Below are positions 18,438 through 27,867 of a stretch of 64,000 nt of DNA, in pieces; position 1 is the first letter of the stretch; the number at the start of each line of letters is the position of its first letter. Made by a program: the position numbers and the translations under genes. This DNA is from Serratia fonticola. GTDB lineage: Bacteria; Pseudomonadota; Gammaproteobacteria; Enterobacterales; Enterobacteriaceae. The stretch is taken from assembly GCF_001006005.1 (NCBI RefSeq), contig NZ_CP011254.1, forward strand, positions 2,108,001 to 2,172,000. The letters run 5' to 3'. The notes below the pieces were generated by a model, which saw only the letters and a list, made by a program, of their open reading frames with translations, was not told where the DNA came from and made no database searches.

Positions 18438-18926
18438 ATGGATATGCTATTACACGCTACCGTAATTGGGATCGCTGCGACCCTGGTCATGGATCTCTGG
18501 GCAATAGGGCAGAAACGCCTGTTCAATATCCCTTCACTCAACTATCGGCTAGTTGGGCGCTGGATCGGGCATATGCCAAGGGGGAAGTGGGTTCACCACA
18601 CCATTGTGCAGGCATTACCGGTCAAAGGTGAAGCCTTGATGGGGTGGGGGGCGCATTACATAATCGGTATCGTTTTTACCTGGTTATTTCTCATCATCAT
18701 GGGGCCAGCTTGGCTAGAACAACCAACCTTCCTGCCCGCTTTGGCGATGGGGGTTATCAGCGTAGTCGCGCCATTTTTCCTGATGCAGCCCAGTTTCGGC
18801 TTTGGTTTCGCGGCCGCGAGAACGCCGCAGCCTAATATTGCACGCCAGCGTAGTTTGATCGCTCATGCCTCGTTTGGCATCGGCATTTATGTGAGTGCTT
18901 TACTGTTACAGCTGGTCTGGTTCTGA
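18438..18926 (+). CDS. DUF2938 family membrane protein
   Basis: A 162-residue inner-membrane protein of the DUF2938 family with four hydrophobic segments (about 5-25, 70-95, 100-125 and 140-160). The motif MDLWAIGQKRLFNIPSLNYR is near the N-terminus. The function is unknown. It is likely the target of the divergent ArsR-rhodanese regulator, suggesting a role in transport or detoxification of a sulfur or redox-active compound; that is inference. The ATG at 18438 is used, preceded by AAAGGG. Confidence 0.78.
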   Translation: MDMLLHATVIGIAATLVMDLWAIGQKRLFNIPSLNYRLVGRWIGHMPRGKWVHHTIVQALPVKGEALMGWGAHYIIGIVFTWLFLIIMGPAWLEQPTFLPALAMGVISVVAPFFLMQPSFGFGFAAARTPQPNIARQRSLIAHASFGIGIYVSALLLQLVWF

Positions 18927-18927
18927 T

Positions 18928-18951
18928 CCCCGCCGGGCAATCCCGGAGGGG
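18928..18951. terminator. Hairpin between DUF2938 gene and glpQ
   Basis: CCCC-G-CCGGG / CCCGG-A-GGGG around a CAAT loop forms a strong GC hairpin between two convergent genes. No long U-tract follows on either strand, so it may act as a barrier rather than a classic terminator. Confidence 0.45.
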
Positions 18952-18963
18952 AGTGGGGAGTTG

Positions 18964-20043
18964 TTACTTATGCTGCCCCTGCTTTTGCAGGAACTGGACG
19001 CCCTTGTCCGGGAAGTCGGTAAACACGCCGTCAACGCCAGCCTGATTGTAAATCGCGTCGAACAGCTGGTTCACGTCGGTGACGTATTTCGGCAGCTTAT
19101 CGGCACGGATGGTGTAAGGGTGCACCGCCATATTGCTGGCATGAGCGTCTTTGACCATATCGGTCAACACGATCTGGTTCGGTTTGGACTTCTCTTCGAC
19201 GATCAGCATGTGATAGTCCGGTCCGATGCCGTCGGCATACTGTGCGATCTTTTTCATCGCGCCCGGTTTGAACATCCAGTCGTAGTCATAGTTGACCCAC
19301 TTGCCGTCGGCCTTCTGCTCGTAGGTTTCGTTCCAATCGGTGTAGGCAATCAACTGCACCAGCTTCAGATCCATCCCCATCTTGGGTTCCAGCTGATCCT
19401 TGATGCGTTTCAGCTCGTTGGCATCAAAACACTGCAGGTAGACGTTGTCGCTCTTGCTGGTGTAGCCGTATTGCTTGAGGACTTCCAGCACCTTGGTGGA
19501 GATGTCTTTTCCTTCCTGCTGATGGAACCAGGGGGCCTTGATTTCCGGGTAGAGGCCGATGTTCTTGCCGGTTGAATGATTGAGACCTTGCACGAACTCG
19601 ATCTCTTCCTGGAAGGTGTGGACGCGGAAGTCGGATTTGCCCATCGGGAAGCGGCCAAGGTAGCTTTGCACCTGCTTACCGTCTTTGATATCAAAGCCTT
19701 CGGTGAACTTCAGCGATTTGATCTCAGGCAGCGTAAAGTCGATGGCGTAGTAGCGGCCATCTTTACGCGCCCGGTCCGGGAAACGTTCGGCAACGTCGGT
19801 GACGCGATCCAGATAGTGGTCGTGCAACACCACCAGCTCGTTATCTTTGGTCATCACCAGATCTTGCTCAAGGAAGTCGGCCCCTTGCGCGTAGGCCATC
19901 GCCTTGGCCGGTAACGTATGCTCCGGCAGGTAGCCGCTGGCACCGCGGTGTGCGATAACCACTTTATCCGCAGCCTGTGCGGCACTAAGCATTGAAGTGG
20001 CAAGAATGATCCCTGTCAGCAGGGCTTTGGTTTGAGTCCGCAT
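18964..20043 (-). CDS. glpQ: Periplasmic glycerophosphodiester phosphodiesterase GlpQ
   Basis: Hydrolyses glycerophosphodiesters in the periplasm to glycerol 3-phosphate and an alcohol; the G3P is taken up by GlpT. It has 359 residues with a signal peptide (MRTQTKALLTGIILATS...AQAA, cleaved near 24). The GDPD signatures are IAHRGASGYLPEHT (about 30-43), EQDLVMTKDNELVVLHDH and YPEIKAP. The start at 20043 follows GGAG by 8 nt; an open frame extending into glpT is not real. It lies downstream of glpT in the same operon. Confidence 0.96.
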   Translation of the reverse strand: MRTQTKALLTGIILATSMLSAAQAADKVVIAHRGASGYLPEHTLPAKAMAYAQGADFLEQDLVMTKDNELVVLHDHYLDRVTDVAERFPDRARKDGRYYAIDFTLPEIKSLKFTEGFDIKDGKQVQSYLGRFPMGKSDFRVHTFQEEIEFVQGLNHSTGKNIGLYPEIKAPWFHQQEGKDISTKVLEVLKQYGYTSKSDNVYLQCFDANELKRIKDQLEPKMGMDLKLVQLIAYTDWNETYEQKADGKWVNYDYDWMFKPGAMKKIAQYADGIGPDYHMLIVEEKSKPNQIVLTDMVKDAHASNMAVHPYTIRADKLPKYVTDVNQLFDAIYNQAGVDGVFTDFPDKGVQFLQKQGQHK

Positions 20044-20072
20044 TCTGTGTTGCTCCATGTTGTAGAGGTAAG

Positions 20073-20095
20073 AAAAAGGCCGCAGCGCGGCCTTA
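20073..20095 (-). terminator. Intra-operon hairpin between glpT and glpQ
   Basis: Read on the minus strand, AAGGCCGC-GC-TGCGGCCTT is followed by TTTTC. The stem-loop with U-run lies after glpT and 30 nt before glpQ. It may partly terminate the transcript and lower glpQ relative to glpT, or protect the glpT message. Confidence 0.6.
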
Positions 20096-20114
20096 GATTG
20101 ACGAGAAAGGGTAG

Positions 20115-20138
20115 GTAGGGGCGCTGCATGCTGCGCCC
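20115..20138. repeat. GC-rich REP-like palindrome, copy 1
   Basis: GTAGGGGCGCTGCATG followed by CTGCGCCC is one of three similar palindromes in the window (others at 36.0 and 60.2 kb), here between glpT and glpQ next to the terminator-like hairpin. All three lie just outside coding sequence. Confidence 0.55.
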
Positions 20139-20147
20139 GCTTAGCTT

Positions 20148-21500
20148 TTAACCGCGTTTGGCCGCGATTTCTGCGTGGTGTTTCTTCTCGCTGATCATGG
20201 TCAGCACCAGCAGGATCACCGCACCGATGCTGCCGCCGATCATCACCATAAAGCCGCCGTCCCAACCGAAGTAGTCAACGGTATAGCCGACGATGGCGCT
20301 GGCTGCGACCGAACCGCCCAGGTAACCGAACAGGCCGGTAAAGCCTGCAGCGGTACCTGCCGCTTTCTTCGGTGCCAGTTCCAGCGCGTGCAGGCCGATC
20401 AGCATGACTGGGCCATAGATCAGGAAGCCGATGGTGATCATACAGGCCATATCGATGCCAGGGTTACCCACCGGGTTCAGCCAGTAAACGATGGTGGCGA
20501 TGGTCACCAGAACCATGAAGAACACCCCGGTGGCACCACGGTTGCCTTTAAACACCTTGTCCGACATCCAGCCGCACAGCAGGGTGCCTGGGATACCGGC
20601 GTATTCGTACAGGAAGTAGGCCCAGGAGGACTTATCCAGCGCGAAGTGTTTCACTTCTTTCAGGTAGGTTGGTGACCAGTCCAGGATGCCGTAGCGCAGC
20701 AGATACACGAACACGTTGGCGATCGCGATGTACCACAGCAGTTTGTTTGGCAGCACGTACTGCATGAAGATCTGCTTGGCTGTCAGTTCTTCTTCTGCTT
20801 CTTCGCTGTAATCATCCGGATAGTCGTTTTTGTATTCTTCAATCGGTGGCAGACCAACAGATTGCGGGGTGTCACGCATCAAGGCGAAGGCGATCAGGGC
20901 CACCAGGATCGCACCGAAGGCAGGCATATACAGCGCCGCATGCCAGTCGTTAAACCAGGCCATACCCAGCAGGAACAGCAGTGGAGGCAGGCCACCACCG
21001 ACGTTGTGCGCACAGTTCCATACCGAAACGATACCGCCACGTTCTTTCTGTGACCACCAGTGCACCATGGTACGGCCACAAGGCGGCCAACCCATACCCT
21101 GGAACCAACCACACAGGAACAGCAGCACGAACATCACGGCAATGCTGGAGGTAGCCCAAGGCACAAAGCCCATAAACAGCATGACGGCAGCGGCCAGGAT
21201 CAGGCCAGCGGGTAGGAATACACGCGGGTTGGAACGGTCAGAAACCGAGCCCATGATGAACTTGGAGAAACCGTAGGCGATGGAAATCCCTGACAGCGCA
21301 AAGCCCAGGTCACCACGGCTGAAGCCCTGATCGATCAGATACGGCATCGCCAGGGTGAAGTTTTTACGCACCAGATAGTAGGCGGCGTAACCGAAAAAGA
21401 TCCCCATAAAAATCTGCCAGCGCAGCTTACGGTAGAGCGGGTCTACCTTGTCGACTGGCACACGAGAAATGTGTGCGGCTGGCTTAAAAATACTCAACAT
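20148..21500 (-). CDS. glpT: Glycerol-3-phosphate/phosphate antiporter GlpT
   Basis: A 450-residue major facilitator with 12 transmembrane segments, exchanging external G3P for internal phosphate and also importing fosfomycin. The N-terminus [29 protein letters not shown] and the motif [18 protein letters not shown] between helices 2 and 3 are characteristic. It is the first gene of glpTQ, divergent from glpABC across a 361-bp control region. Confidence 0.97.
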   Translation of the reverse strand: MLSIFKPAAHISRVPVDKVDPLYRKLRWQIFMGIFFGYAAYYLVRKNFTLAMPYLIDQGFSRGDLGFALSGISIAYGFSKFIMGSVSDRSNPRVFLPAGLILAAAVMLFMGFVPWATSSIAVMFVLLFLCGWFQGMGWPPCGRTMVHWWSQKERGGIVSVWNCAHNVGGGLPPLLFLLGMAWFNDWHAALYMPAFGAILVALIAFALMRDTPQSVGLPPIEEYKNDYPDDYSEEAEEELTAKQIFMQYVLPNKLLWYIAIANVFVYLLRYGILDWSPTYLKEVKHFALDKSSWAYFLYEYAGIPGTLLCGWMSDKVFKGNRGATGVFFMVLVTIATIVYWLNPVGNPGIDMACMITIGFLIYGPVMLIGLHALELAPKKAAGTAAGFTGLFGYLGGSVAASAIVGYTVDYFGWDGGFMVMIGGSIGAVILLVLTMISEKKHHAEIAAKRG

Positions 21501-21588
21501 GAGCGCCTCCGATGGCTTTATCTGTTTATTGCCTCAACAGGAAACGGCTGTCCTGAAGATGAGCTTGCGGATACCTGAAGTGTTGTTA

Positions 21589-21608
21589 AATGTTCCATAA
21601 CGAGCGCA
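21589..21608. promoter_or_regulatory. Predicted GlpR operator in the glpT-glpA region
   Basis: AATGTTCCATAACGAGCGCA matches the GlpR repressor consensus (WATGTTCGWTAWCGAACATW) at about 16 of 20 positions. It lies 89 bp upstream of glpT. A further half-site, TGTTCGTT, lies at 21781-21788 nearer glpA. Confidence 0.6.
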
Positions 21609-21728
21609 ATGCTAGAGAAAACCCCCCGGTCACACCGTGATGGATGGCGCATTTGTTACACTTTTATGAAACTGTGGCGAATTTTGAGTGATCGGTTAAC
21701 ATTTTGGAATGACTAAATAGCACAAATA

Positions 21729-21744
21729 CGTGATATTGGTCACA
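21729..21744. promoter_or_regulatory. Predicted CRP site between glpT and glpA
   Basis: CGTGATATTGGTCACA contains GTGA-N6-TCAC, the full CRP core. It sits centrally in the 361-bp divergent region, as expected for catabolite control of both glpTQ and glpABC. The rest of the region is AT-rich and holds the promoters. Confidence 0.7.
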
Positions 21745-21861
21745 TTCATGGCTTTTTATGGCCATATTATTTTCGTTTTCTGTTCGTTATTGTTCCTTAT
21801 CAAACAAAAACCCTACTAACTGTGGCTAAATAAATCCATAACTACAGGCTCAGGGGGCGTG

Positions 21862-23511
21862 ATGAGCAACAACTCACCAATCACCGAAACGGACGTGATC
21901 ATCATTGGCGGCGGCGCTACCGGCGCGGGGATTGCCCGTGACTGCGCGCGGCGCGGTCTGCGTTGCGTTTTACTGGAAAGGCATGACATCGCCACTGGCG
22001 CTACTGGCCGCAACCACGGGTTGTTGCACAGCGGAGCGCGCTATTCGGTCACCGACGGCGAATCGGCACGCGAATGTATTGAAGAAAACCGCATCCTCAA
22101 GCGTATTGCCCACCATTGCATCGAACGTACCGACGGCCTGTTCATTACCTTGCCTCAGGACTCGTTAGCCTTTCAGCAGCAGTTTATTACCGCTTGTCGC
22201 AGCGCTGGCATTGAGGCCGAAGCCATTGACCCCGCGCTGGCATTACGCCTGGAGCCTGCGGCTAACCCCGCCCTGATCGGCGCGGTGCGGGTGCCGGATG
22301 GCACCGTCGATCCTTTCCGTTTAACGGCGGCCAACATGCTTGACGCGCGTGAACATGGCGCACAAATCCTGACCTATCATCAGGTTACCGGTTTGTTACG
22401 TACTGGCGATCGCGTGACGGGCGTGCGCGTTTTCGATCACAAGGCCGCACAGCAGTACGATATTCATGCTCAGGTGGTGGTCAATGCCGCCGGGATCTGG
22501 GGCCAGCAAATTGCTGAGTATGCCGATCTGCGCATCCGTATGTTCCCTGCTAAAGGGGCGTTGCTGATCCTGGGTCATCGCATCAATAACATGGTGATTA
22601 ACCGCTGCCGCAAACCAGCGGATGCCGACATTCTGGTGCCTGGCGATACCATCTCGCTGATTGGCACCACCTCTACCCACATCGATTACGACCAGATCGA
22701 CAACATGGTCGTGACGCCACAGGAAGTGGATATATTAATCCGCGAAGGCACGCTGTTGGCCCCGAAACTGGCGCAAACGCGCATTCTGCGTGCCTATGCG
22801 GGCGTGCGGCCACTGGTCGCCAGCGACGACGACCCTTCTGGGCGCAACGTCAGCCGCGGCATCGTGCTGCTCGACCATGCGGCACGCGATGGGTTGGAGG
22901 GCTTTATCACCATTACCGGCGGCAAGCTGATGACTTACCGGCTGATGGCCGAATGGGCCACCGATCTGGTCTGCGCCAAACTGGGCATCGACAGCCCTTG
23001 CACCACGGCGGAAGCGGCGTTGCCCGGTTCCCGTCAGAGCGCCGAAGAAACGGTGCGCAGCGTGGTTTCACTACCTGCCAGCATCCGGGGTTCGGCGGTG
23101 TATCGCCACGGCGATCGCGCCAGCCTGGTCCCTTCTGGCAACCGGCTGGACAACAGCCTGGTGTGTGAGTGTGAAGCGGTGACTGCCGGTGAGGTGCGTT
23201 ATGCAGTGGATTCTCTGACCGTCAACAATCTGGTCGATCTGCGCCGCCGCACCCGCGTTGGGATGGGGACCTGCCAGGGTGAGCTGTGTGCCTGCCGTGC
23301 CGCAGGCTTGTTGACGCGGTTTAACGTGGTGACGCCGCAGCAATCCATCACCCAACTGTCCCATTTCCTCAATGAACGCTGGAAAGGCGTGCGGCCTATC
23401 GCCTGGGGCGATGCCCTGCGGGAGAGCGAATTCACCAGTTGGGTATATCAAGGGTTATGTGGGTTAGATGCGCAAGGCGACCCTAAGCAGGAGGCGGATG
23501 ATGCAATTTGA
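21862..23511 (+). CDS. glpA: Anaerobic glycerol-3-phosphate dehydrogenase, large subunit
   Basis: Catalytic FAD subunit oxidising G3P to dihydroxyacetone phosphate and passing electrons via GlpB and GlpC to menaquinone under anaerobic conditions. It has 549 residues. The FAD-binding Rossmann motif IIGGGATGAGIARDCARRG (about 14-32) and the C-terminal BFD-like Fe-S cluster region with CECEAVT, GTCQGELCACRAAG (about 433-478) are visible. AGGGGG precedes the ATG. It overlaps glpB by 11 bp. Confidence 0.96.
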   Translation: MSNNSPITETDVIIIGGGATGAGIARDCARRGLRCVLLERHDIATGATGRNHGLLHSGARYSVTDGESARECIEENRILKRIAHHCIERTDGLFITLPQDSLAFQQQFITACRSAGIEAEAIDPALALRLEPAANPALIGAVRVPDGTVDPFRLTAANMLDAREHGAQILTYHQVTGLLRTGDRVTGVRVFDHKAAQQYDIHAQVVVNAAGIWGQQIAEYADLRIRMFPAKGALLILGHRINNMVINRCRKPADADILVPGDTISLIGTTSTHIDYDQIDNMVVTPQEVDILIREGTLLAPKLAQTRILRAYAGVRPLVASDDDPSGRNVSRGIVLLDHAARDGLEGFITITGGKLMTYRLMAEWATDLVCAKLGIDSPCTTAEAALPGSRQSAEETVRSVVSLPASIRGSAVYRHGDRASLVPSGNRLDNSLVCECEAVTAGEVRYAVDSLTVNNLVDLRRRTRVGMGTCQGELCACRAAGLLTRFNVVTPQQSITQLSHFLNERWKGVRPIAWGDALRESEFTSWVYQGLCGLDAQGDPKQEADDAI

Positions 23512-24772
23512 TGCGGTGGTGATTGGTGGTGGCTTGGCCGGGTTGAGCTGTGCTATCCGTTTAGCCGAGCATGGCAAACGCTGCGCGGTGGTCAGTTCCG
23601 GCCAAAGCGCGCTCTATTTTTCTTCCGGCTCGCTCGATCTGCTGGCCCATCTGCCCGATGGTTCTCCGGTGGCGTCGCCTCTGTCTGCCTTGTCCGAACT
23701 GGCGCAACAGGCTCCACAGCATCCGTATAGCCTGATGGGGGCCGCACAGGTGGCCGCGCTGGCAACGCAAGCCGAGCAATTGCTACAGCGTTGCGGGTGG
23801 CAGATGCAGGGTGATAGCAGCCAAAACCATCTACGCGTGACCCCGCTTGGGACCCGCCGTGCCACCTGGCTCAGCCCCCAGGCGATCCCTGTTTCTCCCT
23901 TGGACGGCAAGCTGCCGTGGCAGAATATCGCCGTGCTTGGGATTGAAGGTTTTCTGGATTTCCAACCGCAGATGGCGGCCAGCTCATTGATGCAAGAGCA
24001 GGGTCTCAAGGCTGAGGTGGCATTTTTGCATCTGCCAGTGTTGGATCGCTTACGTAATAATCCCAGCGAGTTCCGCGCGGTGAATATCGCCCGCGTACTG
24101 GATCTGCCAGAACATCTGGCCCTGCTGGCGGAAGAGATCACACGCCAGGCAGGTGAGGCAGAGGCCATCTTGCTGCCAGCCTGCCTGGGGCTAGAGGATG
24201 ATGAACCGTTGATGACGTTGCGCCGGTTGGTCGGTAAGCCTGTTTATCTGTTACCCACGCTGCCACCTTCCGTGCTCGGCATGCGGCTGCATCAGGCATT
24301 GCGCCAGCGCTTGCAGCAGCTGGGTGGGATATTTATGCCGGGGGATAGCGTGTTGCGTGCCAGCTTCGACGGGCAGCGCGTCACCGGTCTGTATACCCGC
24401 AATCACACCGATATTCCGCTGCGGGCACAGCAGGTGATACTGGCCAGCGGCAGCTTCTTCAGCAACGGCCTGGTGGCCGCTTTTGACGGTATTCGTGAGC
24501 CGGTATTTGGCCTCGACGTGTACAGCAAAACCGAACGTGCCGACTGGAGCGATGCCAATCTGTTTGCTCCGCAGCCGTACCTGCAATTTGGGGTTCAGAC
24601 CGATACCGCGCTGCGGGCGTTAAAACAGGGGGAGGCGATGACCAATCTGTATGCTATCGGTGCCGTGGTTGGCGGTTACGATCCGTTGCAGCAGGGATGT
24701 GGTGCCGGGGTTTCGCTGCTCGGTGCACTGCACGTAGCCCAACAGATCCTGGCCCAGGAGGTTTCAGCATGA
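23501..24772 (+). CDS. glpB: Anaerobic glycerol-3-phosphate dehydrogenase subunit B
   Basis: The 423-residue flavoprotein subunit that links GlpA to the membrane-bound GlpC. The N-terminal dinucleotide motif VVIGGGLAGLSCAIRLAEHG (about 6-25) and the family stretch SSGSLDLLAHLPDG are present. Of two consecutive ATG codons, the second (23501) sits six bases after AGGAGG and gives MQFDAVV, the E. coli-like start. The stop overlaps the glpC start (ATGA). Confidence 0.95.
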   Translation: MQFDAVVIGGGLAGLSCAIRLAEHGKRCAVVSSGQSALYFSSGSLDLLAHLPDGSPVASPLSALSELAQQAPQHPYSLMGAAQVAALATQAEQLLQRCGWQMQGDSSQNHLRVTPLGTRRATWLSPQAIPVSPLDGKLPWQNIAVLGIEGFLDFQPQMAASSLMQEQGLKAEVAFLHLPVLDRLRNNPSEFRAVNIARVLDLPEHLALLAEEITRQAGEAEAILLPACLGLEDDEPLMTLRRLVGKPVYLLPTLPPSVLGMRLHQALRQRLQQLGGIFMPGDSVLRASFDGQRVTGLYTRNHTDIPLRAQQVILASGSFFSNGLVAAFDGIREPVFGLDVYSKTERADWSDANLFAPQPYLQFGVQTDTALRALKQGEAMTNLYAIGAVVGGYDPLQQGCGAGVSLLGALHVAQQILAQEVSA

Positions 24773-25968
24773 GCCTGTTACCAGACAACAGCTTCGAGAG
24801 CTGCATCAAATGTACCGTCTGCACCACCTATTGCCCGGTCGCCAAGGCCAACCCGCTCTATCCGGGGCCAAAACAGGCCGGGCCAGATGGGGAACGCCTG
24901 CGGCTGAAAGATCCGGCGCTCTATGATGAAGCGTTGAAGTATTGTACCAACTGCAAGCGCTGTGAGGTGGCTTGCCCTTCCGACGTTAAAATCGGCGATA
25001 TTATCCAACGCGCCCGGGCCAACTTCAGCCAAAGTAAACCGACGCTGCGCGATGCCATCCTAAGCCATACTGACATCATGGGCACCCTATCGACGCCGTT
25101 TGCGCCGATCGTCAATGCCACTACCGGCCTGAAGCCGGTGCGCAAGCTGTTGGATAAGGCGCTGAAGATCGACCATCGGCGTGAGCTGCCGAAATACTCG
25201 TTTGGCACCTTCCGCCGTTGGTATCGCCAGCAGGCGGAACAGCAGCAGCGCTATGCCGAGCAGGTGGCGTTTTTCCACGGTTGCTTTGTTAATTACAACC
25301 ACCCGCAACTTGGCAAAGACCTGATCAAGGTGTTTAACGCCATGGATATCGGTGTGCAACTGCTTAAACGTGAAAAATGCTGCGGTGTACCGCTGATCGC
25401 CAACGGCTTTATTGCGCAGGCGAAGAAGCAGGCCAAAGTGAATGCGGAGTCACTGCATGAGGCGGTCCTGACCAAAGGCATACCGGTGGTGGCCACTTCG
25501 TCGAGCTGCACCTTCACCCTGCGTGATGAGTATCCGCATTTGCTGGACGTGGACACCTCGGCGGTACGTGAACGAGTTGAGCTGGCTACGCGTTATCTCT
25601 ATCGTCTGATCAGCCAAGGGCGCACCTTGCCGCTCAAACAGACACCGCTGCGGGTGGCTTACCACACGCCGTGTCATATGGAGAAAATGGGCTGGACAGC
25701 CTATACGCTGGAGCTATTGCGGCAGATCCCAGGGCTGGAACTGGTGGTGCTGGACTCGCAGTGCTGCGGTATCGCCGGAACTTACGGCTTCAAGTCGGAA
25801 AACTATGAAACCTCGCAAGGCATTGGTGCCTCGCTATTTCGCCAGATTGAAGCCAGCGGAGTGGATATGGTGATCACCGACTGTGAAACCTGCAAATGGC
25901 AGATCGAGATGTCCACCAGCAAGCGCTGTGAACATCCGATCACCCTGTTAGCACAGGCATTGGCGTAA
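24769..25968 (+). CDS. glpC: Anaerobic glycerol-3-phosphate dehydrogenase subunit C
   Basis: The 399-residue iron-sulfur subunit anchoring GlpAB to the inner membrane and delivering electrons to quinone. Two 4Fe-4S motifs, CIKCTVCTTYCP (about 13-24) and CTNCKRCEVACP (about 60-71), are followed by two cysteine-rich CCG domains (REKCCGVPLIANG near 200; DSQCCGIAGTYGF near 328). It is the last gene of glpABC. Confidence 0.96.
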   Translation: MSLLPDNSFESCIKCTVCTTYCPVAKANPLYPGPKQAGPDGERLRLKDPALYDEALKYCTNCKRCEVACPSDVKIGDIIQRARANFSQSKPTLRDAILSHTDIMGTLSTPFAPIVNATTGLKPVRKLLDKALKIDHRRELPKYSFGTFRRWYRQQAEQQQRYAEQVAFFHGCFVNYNHPQLGKDLIKVFNAMDIGVQLLKREKCCGVPLIANGFIAQAKKQAKVNAESLHEAVLTKGIPVVATSSSCTFTLRDEYPHLLDVDTSAVRERVELATRYLYRLISQGRTLPLKQTPLRVAYHTPCHMEKMGWTAYTLELLRQIPGLELVVLDSQCCGIAGTYGFKSENYETSQGIGASLFRQIEASGVDMVITDCETCKWQIEMSTSKRCEHPITLLAQALA

Positions 25969-25978
25969 CTGATTAAAC

Positions 25979-25996
25979 GGGCCAGCATGCTGGCCC
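25979..25996. terminator. Bidirectional hairpin between glpC and dcrB
   Basis: GGGCCAGCATGCTGGCCC is a perfect 18-bp palindrome between two convergent genes, 10 bp after the glpC stop and 7 bp beyond dcrB. It lacks a strong U-tract on the plus strand. Confidence 0.55.
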
Positions 25997-26003
25997 ACTT
26001 CGA

Positions 26004-26570
26004 TTACTGCTTGATCTTCACCGTATTGAACACGCCAGCCGCTACACTTTGAGACTGCTGCTGGTTATCCGCTGGCAGCGTGATTTGCAGGGTCAGTTGC
26101 TTACCGTCTGGCAGCATAGCGAGCAGCACGCCAGAATAGGCTTTTTGGCCTGCCACGGTGATCACGGTATCCAGTTGGCGCATTGGCGTGCCGTTAATTT
26201 CAACCGCTTTATTGGTAATGACCTGCAGGTTGGCATCGCGGGAGTGTTGCTGCTCTTCCATGTGCTTGGCCAGGGTGTCCAGATCGCCCGCAGCCTTGTC
26301 GGCAACGATCACGATCACCGCACGCTGGTTGGTGCTGTCGGCATAGATGTGCACGTTAGTTGGCTGGTTGGTCAGCTTATCGCTCTGATCGGCCAAACCG
26401 TTTGGCAGGGTAAAGGTCAGCTTGCCATCCAATAAACTCACCTGTTGCCCGGTTGGGACGCTGGCTGCTGCGCTGCCTGCGGGGGCATTAGTGTCTTTGG
26501 TGGCGCTATCACAGGCCGCCAGGCCAAGCACTAACAGGCCGATACCCATCAATTTTGTTACTTTACGCAT
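26004..26570 (-). CDS. dcrB: Lipoprotein DcrB
   Basis: A 188-residue protein with a lipoprotein signal (MRKVTKLMGIGLLVLGLAAC, Cys at 20) and a Thr/Ala-rich linker, then a single alpha/beta domain matching E. coli DcrB (LLDGKLTFTLP; VITNKAVEINGTPMRQLD). DcrB is needed for adsorption of phages C1 and C6 and has been linked to lipoprotein processing. The start at 26570 gives the canonical signal peptide. In E. coli it neighbours yhhQ and tusA, as here. Confidence 0.92.
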   Translation of the reverse strand: MRKVTKLMGIGLLVLGLAACDSATKDTNAPAGSAAASVPTGQQVSLLDGKLTFTLPNGLADQSDKLTNQPTNVHIYADSTNQRAVIVIVADKAAGDLDTLAKHMEEQQHSRDANLQVITNKAVEINGTPMRQLDTVITVAGQKAYSGVLLAMLPDGKQLTLQITLPADNQQQSQSVAAGVFNTVKIKQ

Positions 26571-26623
26571 CTGGTGTTCCTTATTCCTTTGCAGATAGAG
26601 TTGGTTGACCGTATGGCTAGATG

Positions 26624-27058
26624 TCACAGGTTTTTTTTAAGTAATAGACGATACTCGTCTACTTCGCCTTTCTTTTCTAGAGTGAAAATCTGATATTCGT
26701 GGCTAATGAGCATTATTAGCATGGCGCGGAACTGGTTGCGGGTTTTTACCCACAGCTGTTGATAGCCTTGCGAACGCGCCCAACGCTCCTGCTCCGCCAG
26801 CATGGCTTGGGCGACCCCTTTGCGGCGAAAGGCAGGTAAAACTGCCCCCAGCCAGCTGTAGAACTCCCCAGGCGTGGTTTGATAGCCGAGTTTAAAACCG
26901 GCTGCCTGGCCATCAATTTCGGCAATCAAGCCGTGAGAGGGGTTATCCCCGATGCGTTGCTGCAAATCGCTCAGGCTGTGCAGGCTGCCAAATTCTGGAA
27001 TGCAGAGGTAAAGAGAGTGGATCTCTTCAAGTGTAGCTTGGCGAGTGGTTAAGCGCAT
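26624..27058 (-). CDS. GNAT-family N-acetyltransferase
   Basis: A 144-residue single GNAT domain. The acetyl-CoA-binding segment is visible as VLPAFRRKGVAQAMLAEQERWAR (about 75-97), followed by LWVKTRNQFRAMLIM, the usual Asn-containing beta5 region. The ATG at 27058 follows GGAGG by 6 nt. The substrate cannot be predicted. It sits between yhhQ and dcrB, adjacent genes in E. coli, so it is an addition to that cluster. Confidence 0.85.
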   Translation of the reverse strand: MRLTTRQATLEEIHSLYLCIPEFGSLHSLSDLQQRIGDNPSHGLIAEIDGQAAGFKLGYQTTPGEFYSWLGAVLPAFRRKGVAQAMLAEQERWARSQGYQQLWVKTRNQFRAMLIMLISHEYQIFTLEKKGEVDEYRLLLKKNL

Positions 27059-27106
27059 GGGCAGCCTCCGTAAAATCAAGCTGCCCATAATAACCGAGAA
27101 GCAGGG

Positions 27107-27772
27107 TTAACTCAGTTGAAACCGGTTGGCGGGTTGGCGTTCTGCCAAGCGTTTGAGCAGCATATTGAGCAGTACCCCGTACATCGGCAGGAAGAACACC
27201 AGGCAGATCAGCACTTTGAAGCTGTAATCCACCAGCGCGATTTCCACCCAGTTAGCGGCCATAAAGGGATCGCTGCTTTTGTAGAAGGCGATAAAGAAGA
27301 AGGCCAGGGTATCGCTGATATTGCCCAGGAACATGGCCGCGGCGGGGGCAACCCACCAGGCGCTGCGTTGGCGTAGGCGGTTGAACACCTGCACGTCCAG
27401 GATCTGGCCCAGTACGTAGGCCATAAAGCTGGCGGCGGCGATACGCGCCACAAACAGGTTGAAGCTGGTCAAGGCGGCAAAACCCTGCCACTCGCCCTGG
27501 AAAGTGACGGTGGAGATCACATAGGAGATAAACAGCGCCGGGACCATCACGGCAAGGATAATCCTGCGTGCCAGCGGGGCACCGAAGATCCGCACGGTCA
27601 GGTCAGTGGCCAGGAAGATAAACGGAAAAGTGAAGGCACCCCAGGTGGTGTGAAAGCCGAAAATGCTGATCGGCAACTGCACCAGGTAGTTGCTGGAAGT
27701 TATGATGGCGATGTGGAATAGCGATAGCCAAACCAACGCGATTAAGCGTTGTCGATCGGTAAACGAATACAT
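27107..27772 (-). CDS. yhhQ: Queuosine precursor transporter YhhQ
   Basis: A 221-residue membrane protein of the DUF165 (YhhQ/QueT-like) family that imports preQ0 and preQ1 for queuosine synthesis in E. coli. Six hydrophobic segments are visible. Conserved stretches include PFIFLATDLTVRIFG (about 49-63) and FLGNISDTLAFFFIAF near 146. A PurR-like box lies 96 bp upstream, which fits a purine-type substrate. The gene is divergent from tusA. Confidence 0.93.
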   Translation of the reverse strand: MYSFTDRQRLIALVWLSLFHIAIITSSNYLVQLPISIFGFHTTWGAFTFPFIFLATDLTVRIFGAPLARRIILAVMVPALFISYVISTVTFQGEWQGFAALTSFNLFVARIAAASFMAYVLGQILDVQVFNRLRQRSAWWVAPAAAMFLGNISDTLAFFFIAFYKSSDPFMAANWVEIALVDYSFKVLICLVFFLPMYGVLLNMLLKRLAERQPANRFQLS

Positions 27773-27867
27773 AATGTAGCCTTTTTGAGTGTGGGGTGAG
27801 GGAACCCATTGTTAACTGCGCGGCGACATGGTACGCGTTTGGGCATTCAATGCAATGGTTAAATTTA

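Noticed and set aside
20044..20265. N-terminal extension of glpQ into glpT
   Set aside because: It would remove the signal peptide from the N-terminus and overlaps glpT; GGAG precedes the internal ATG.
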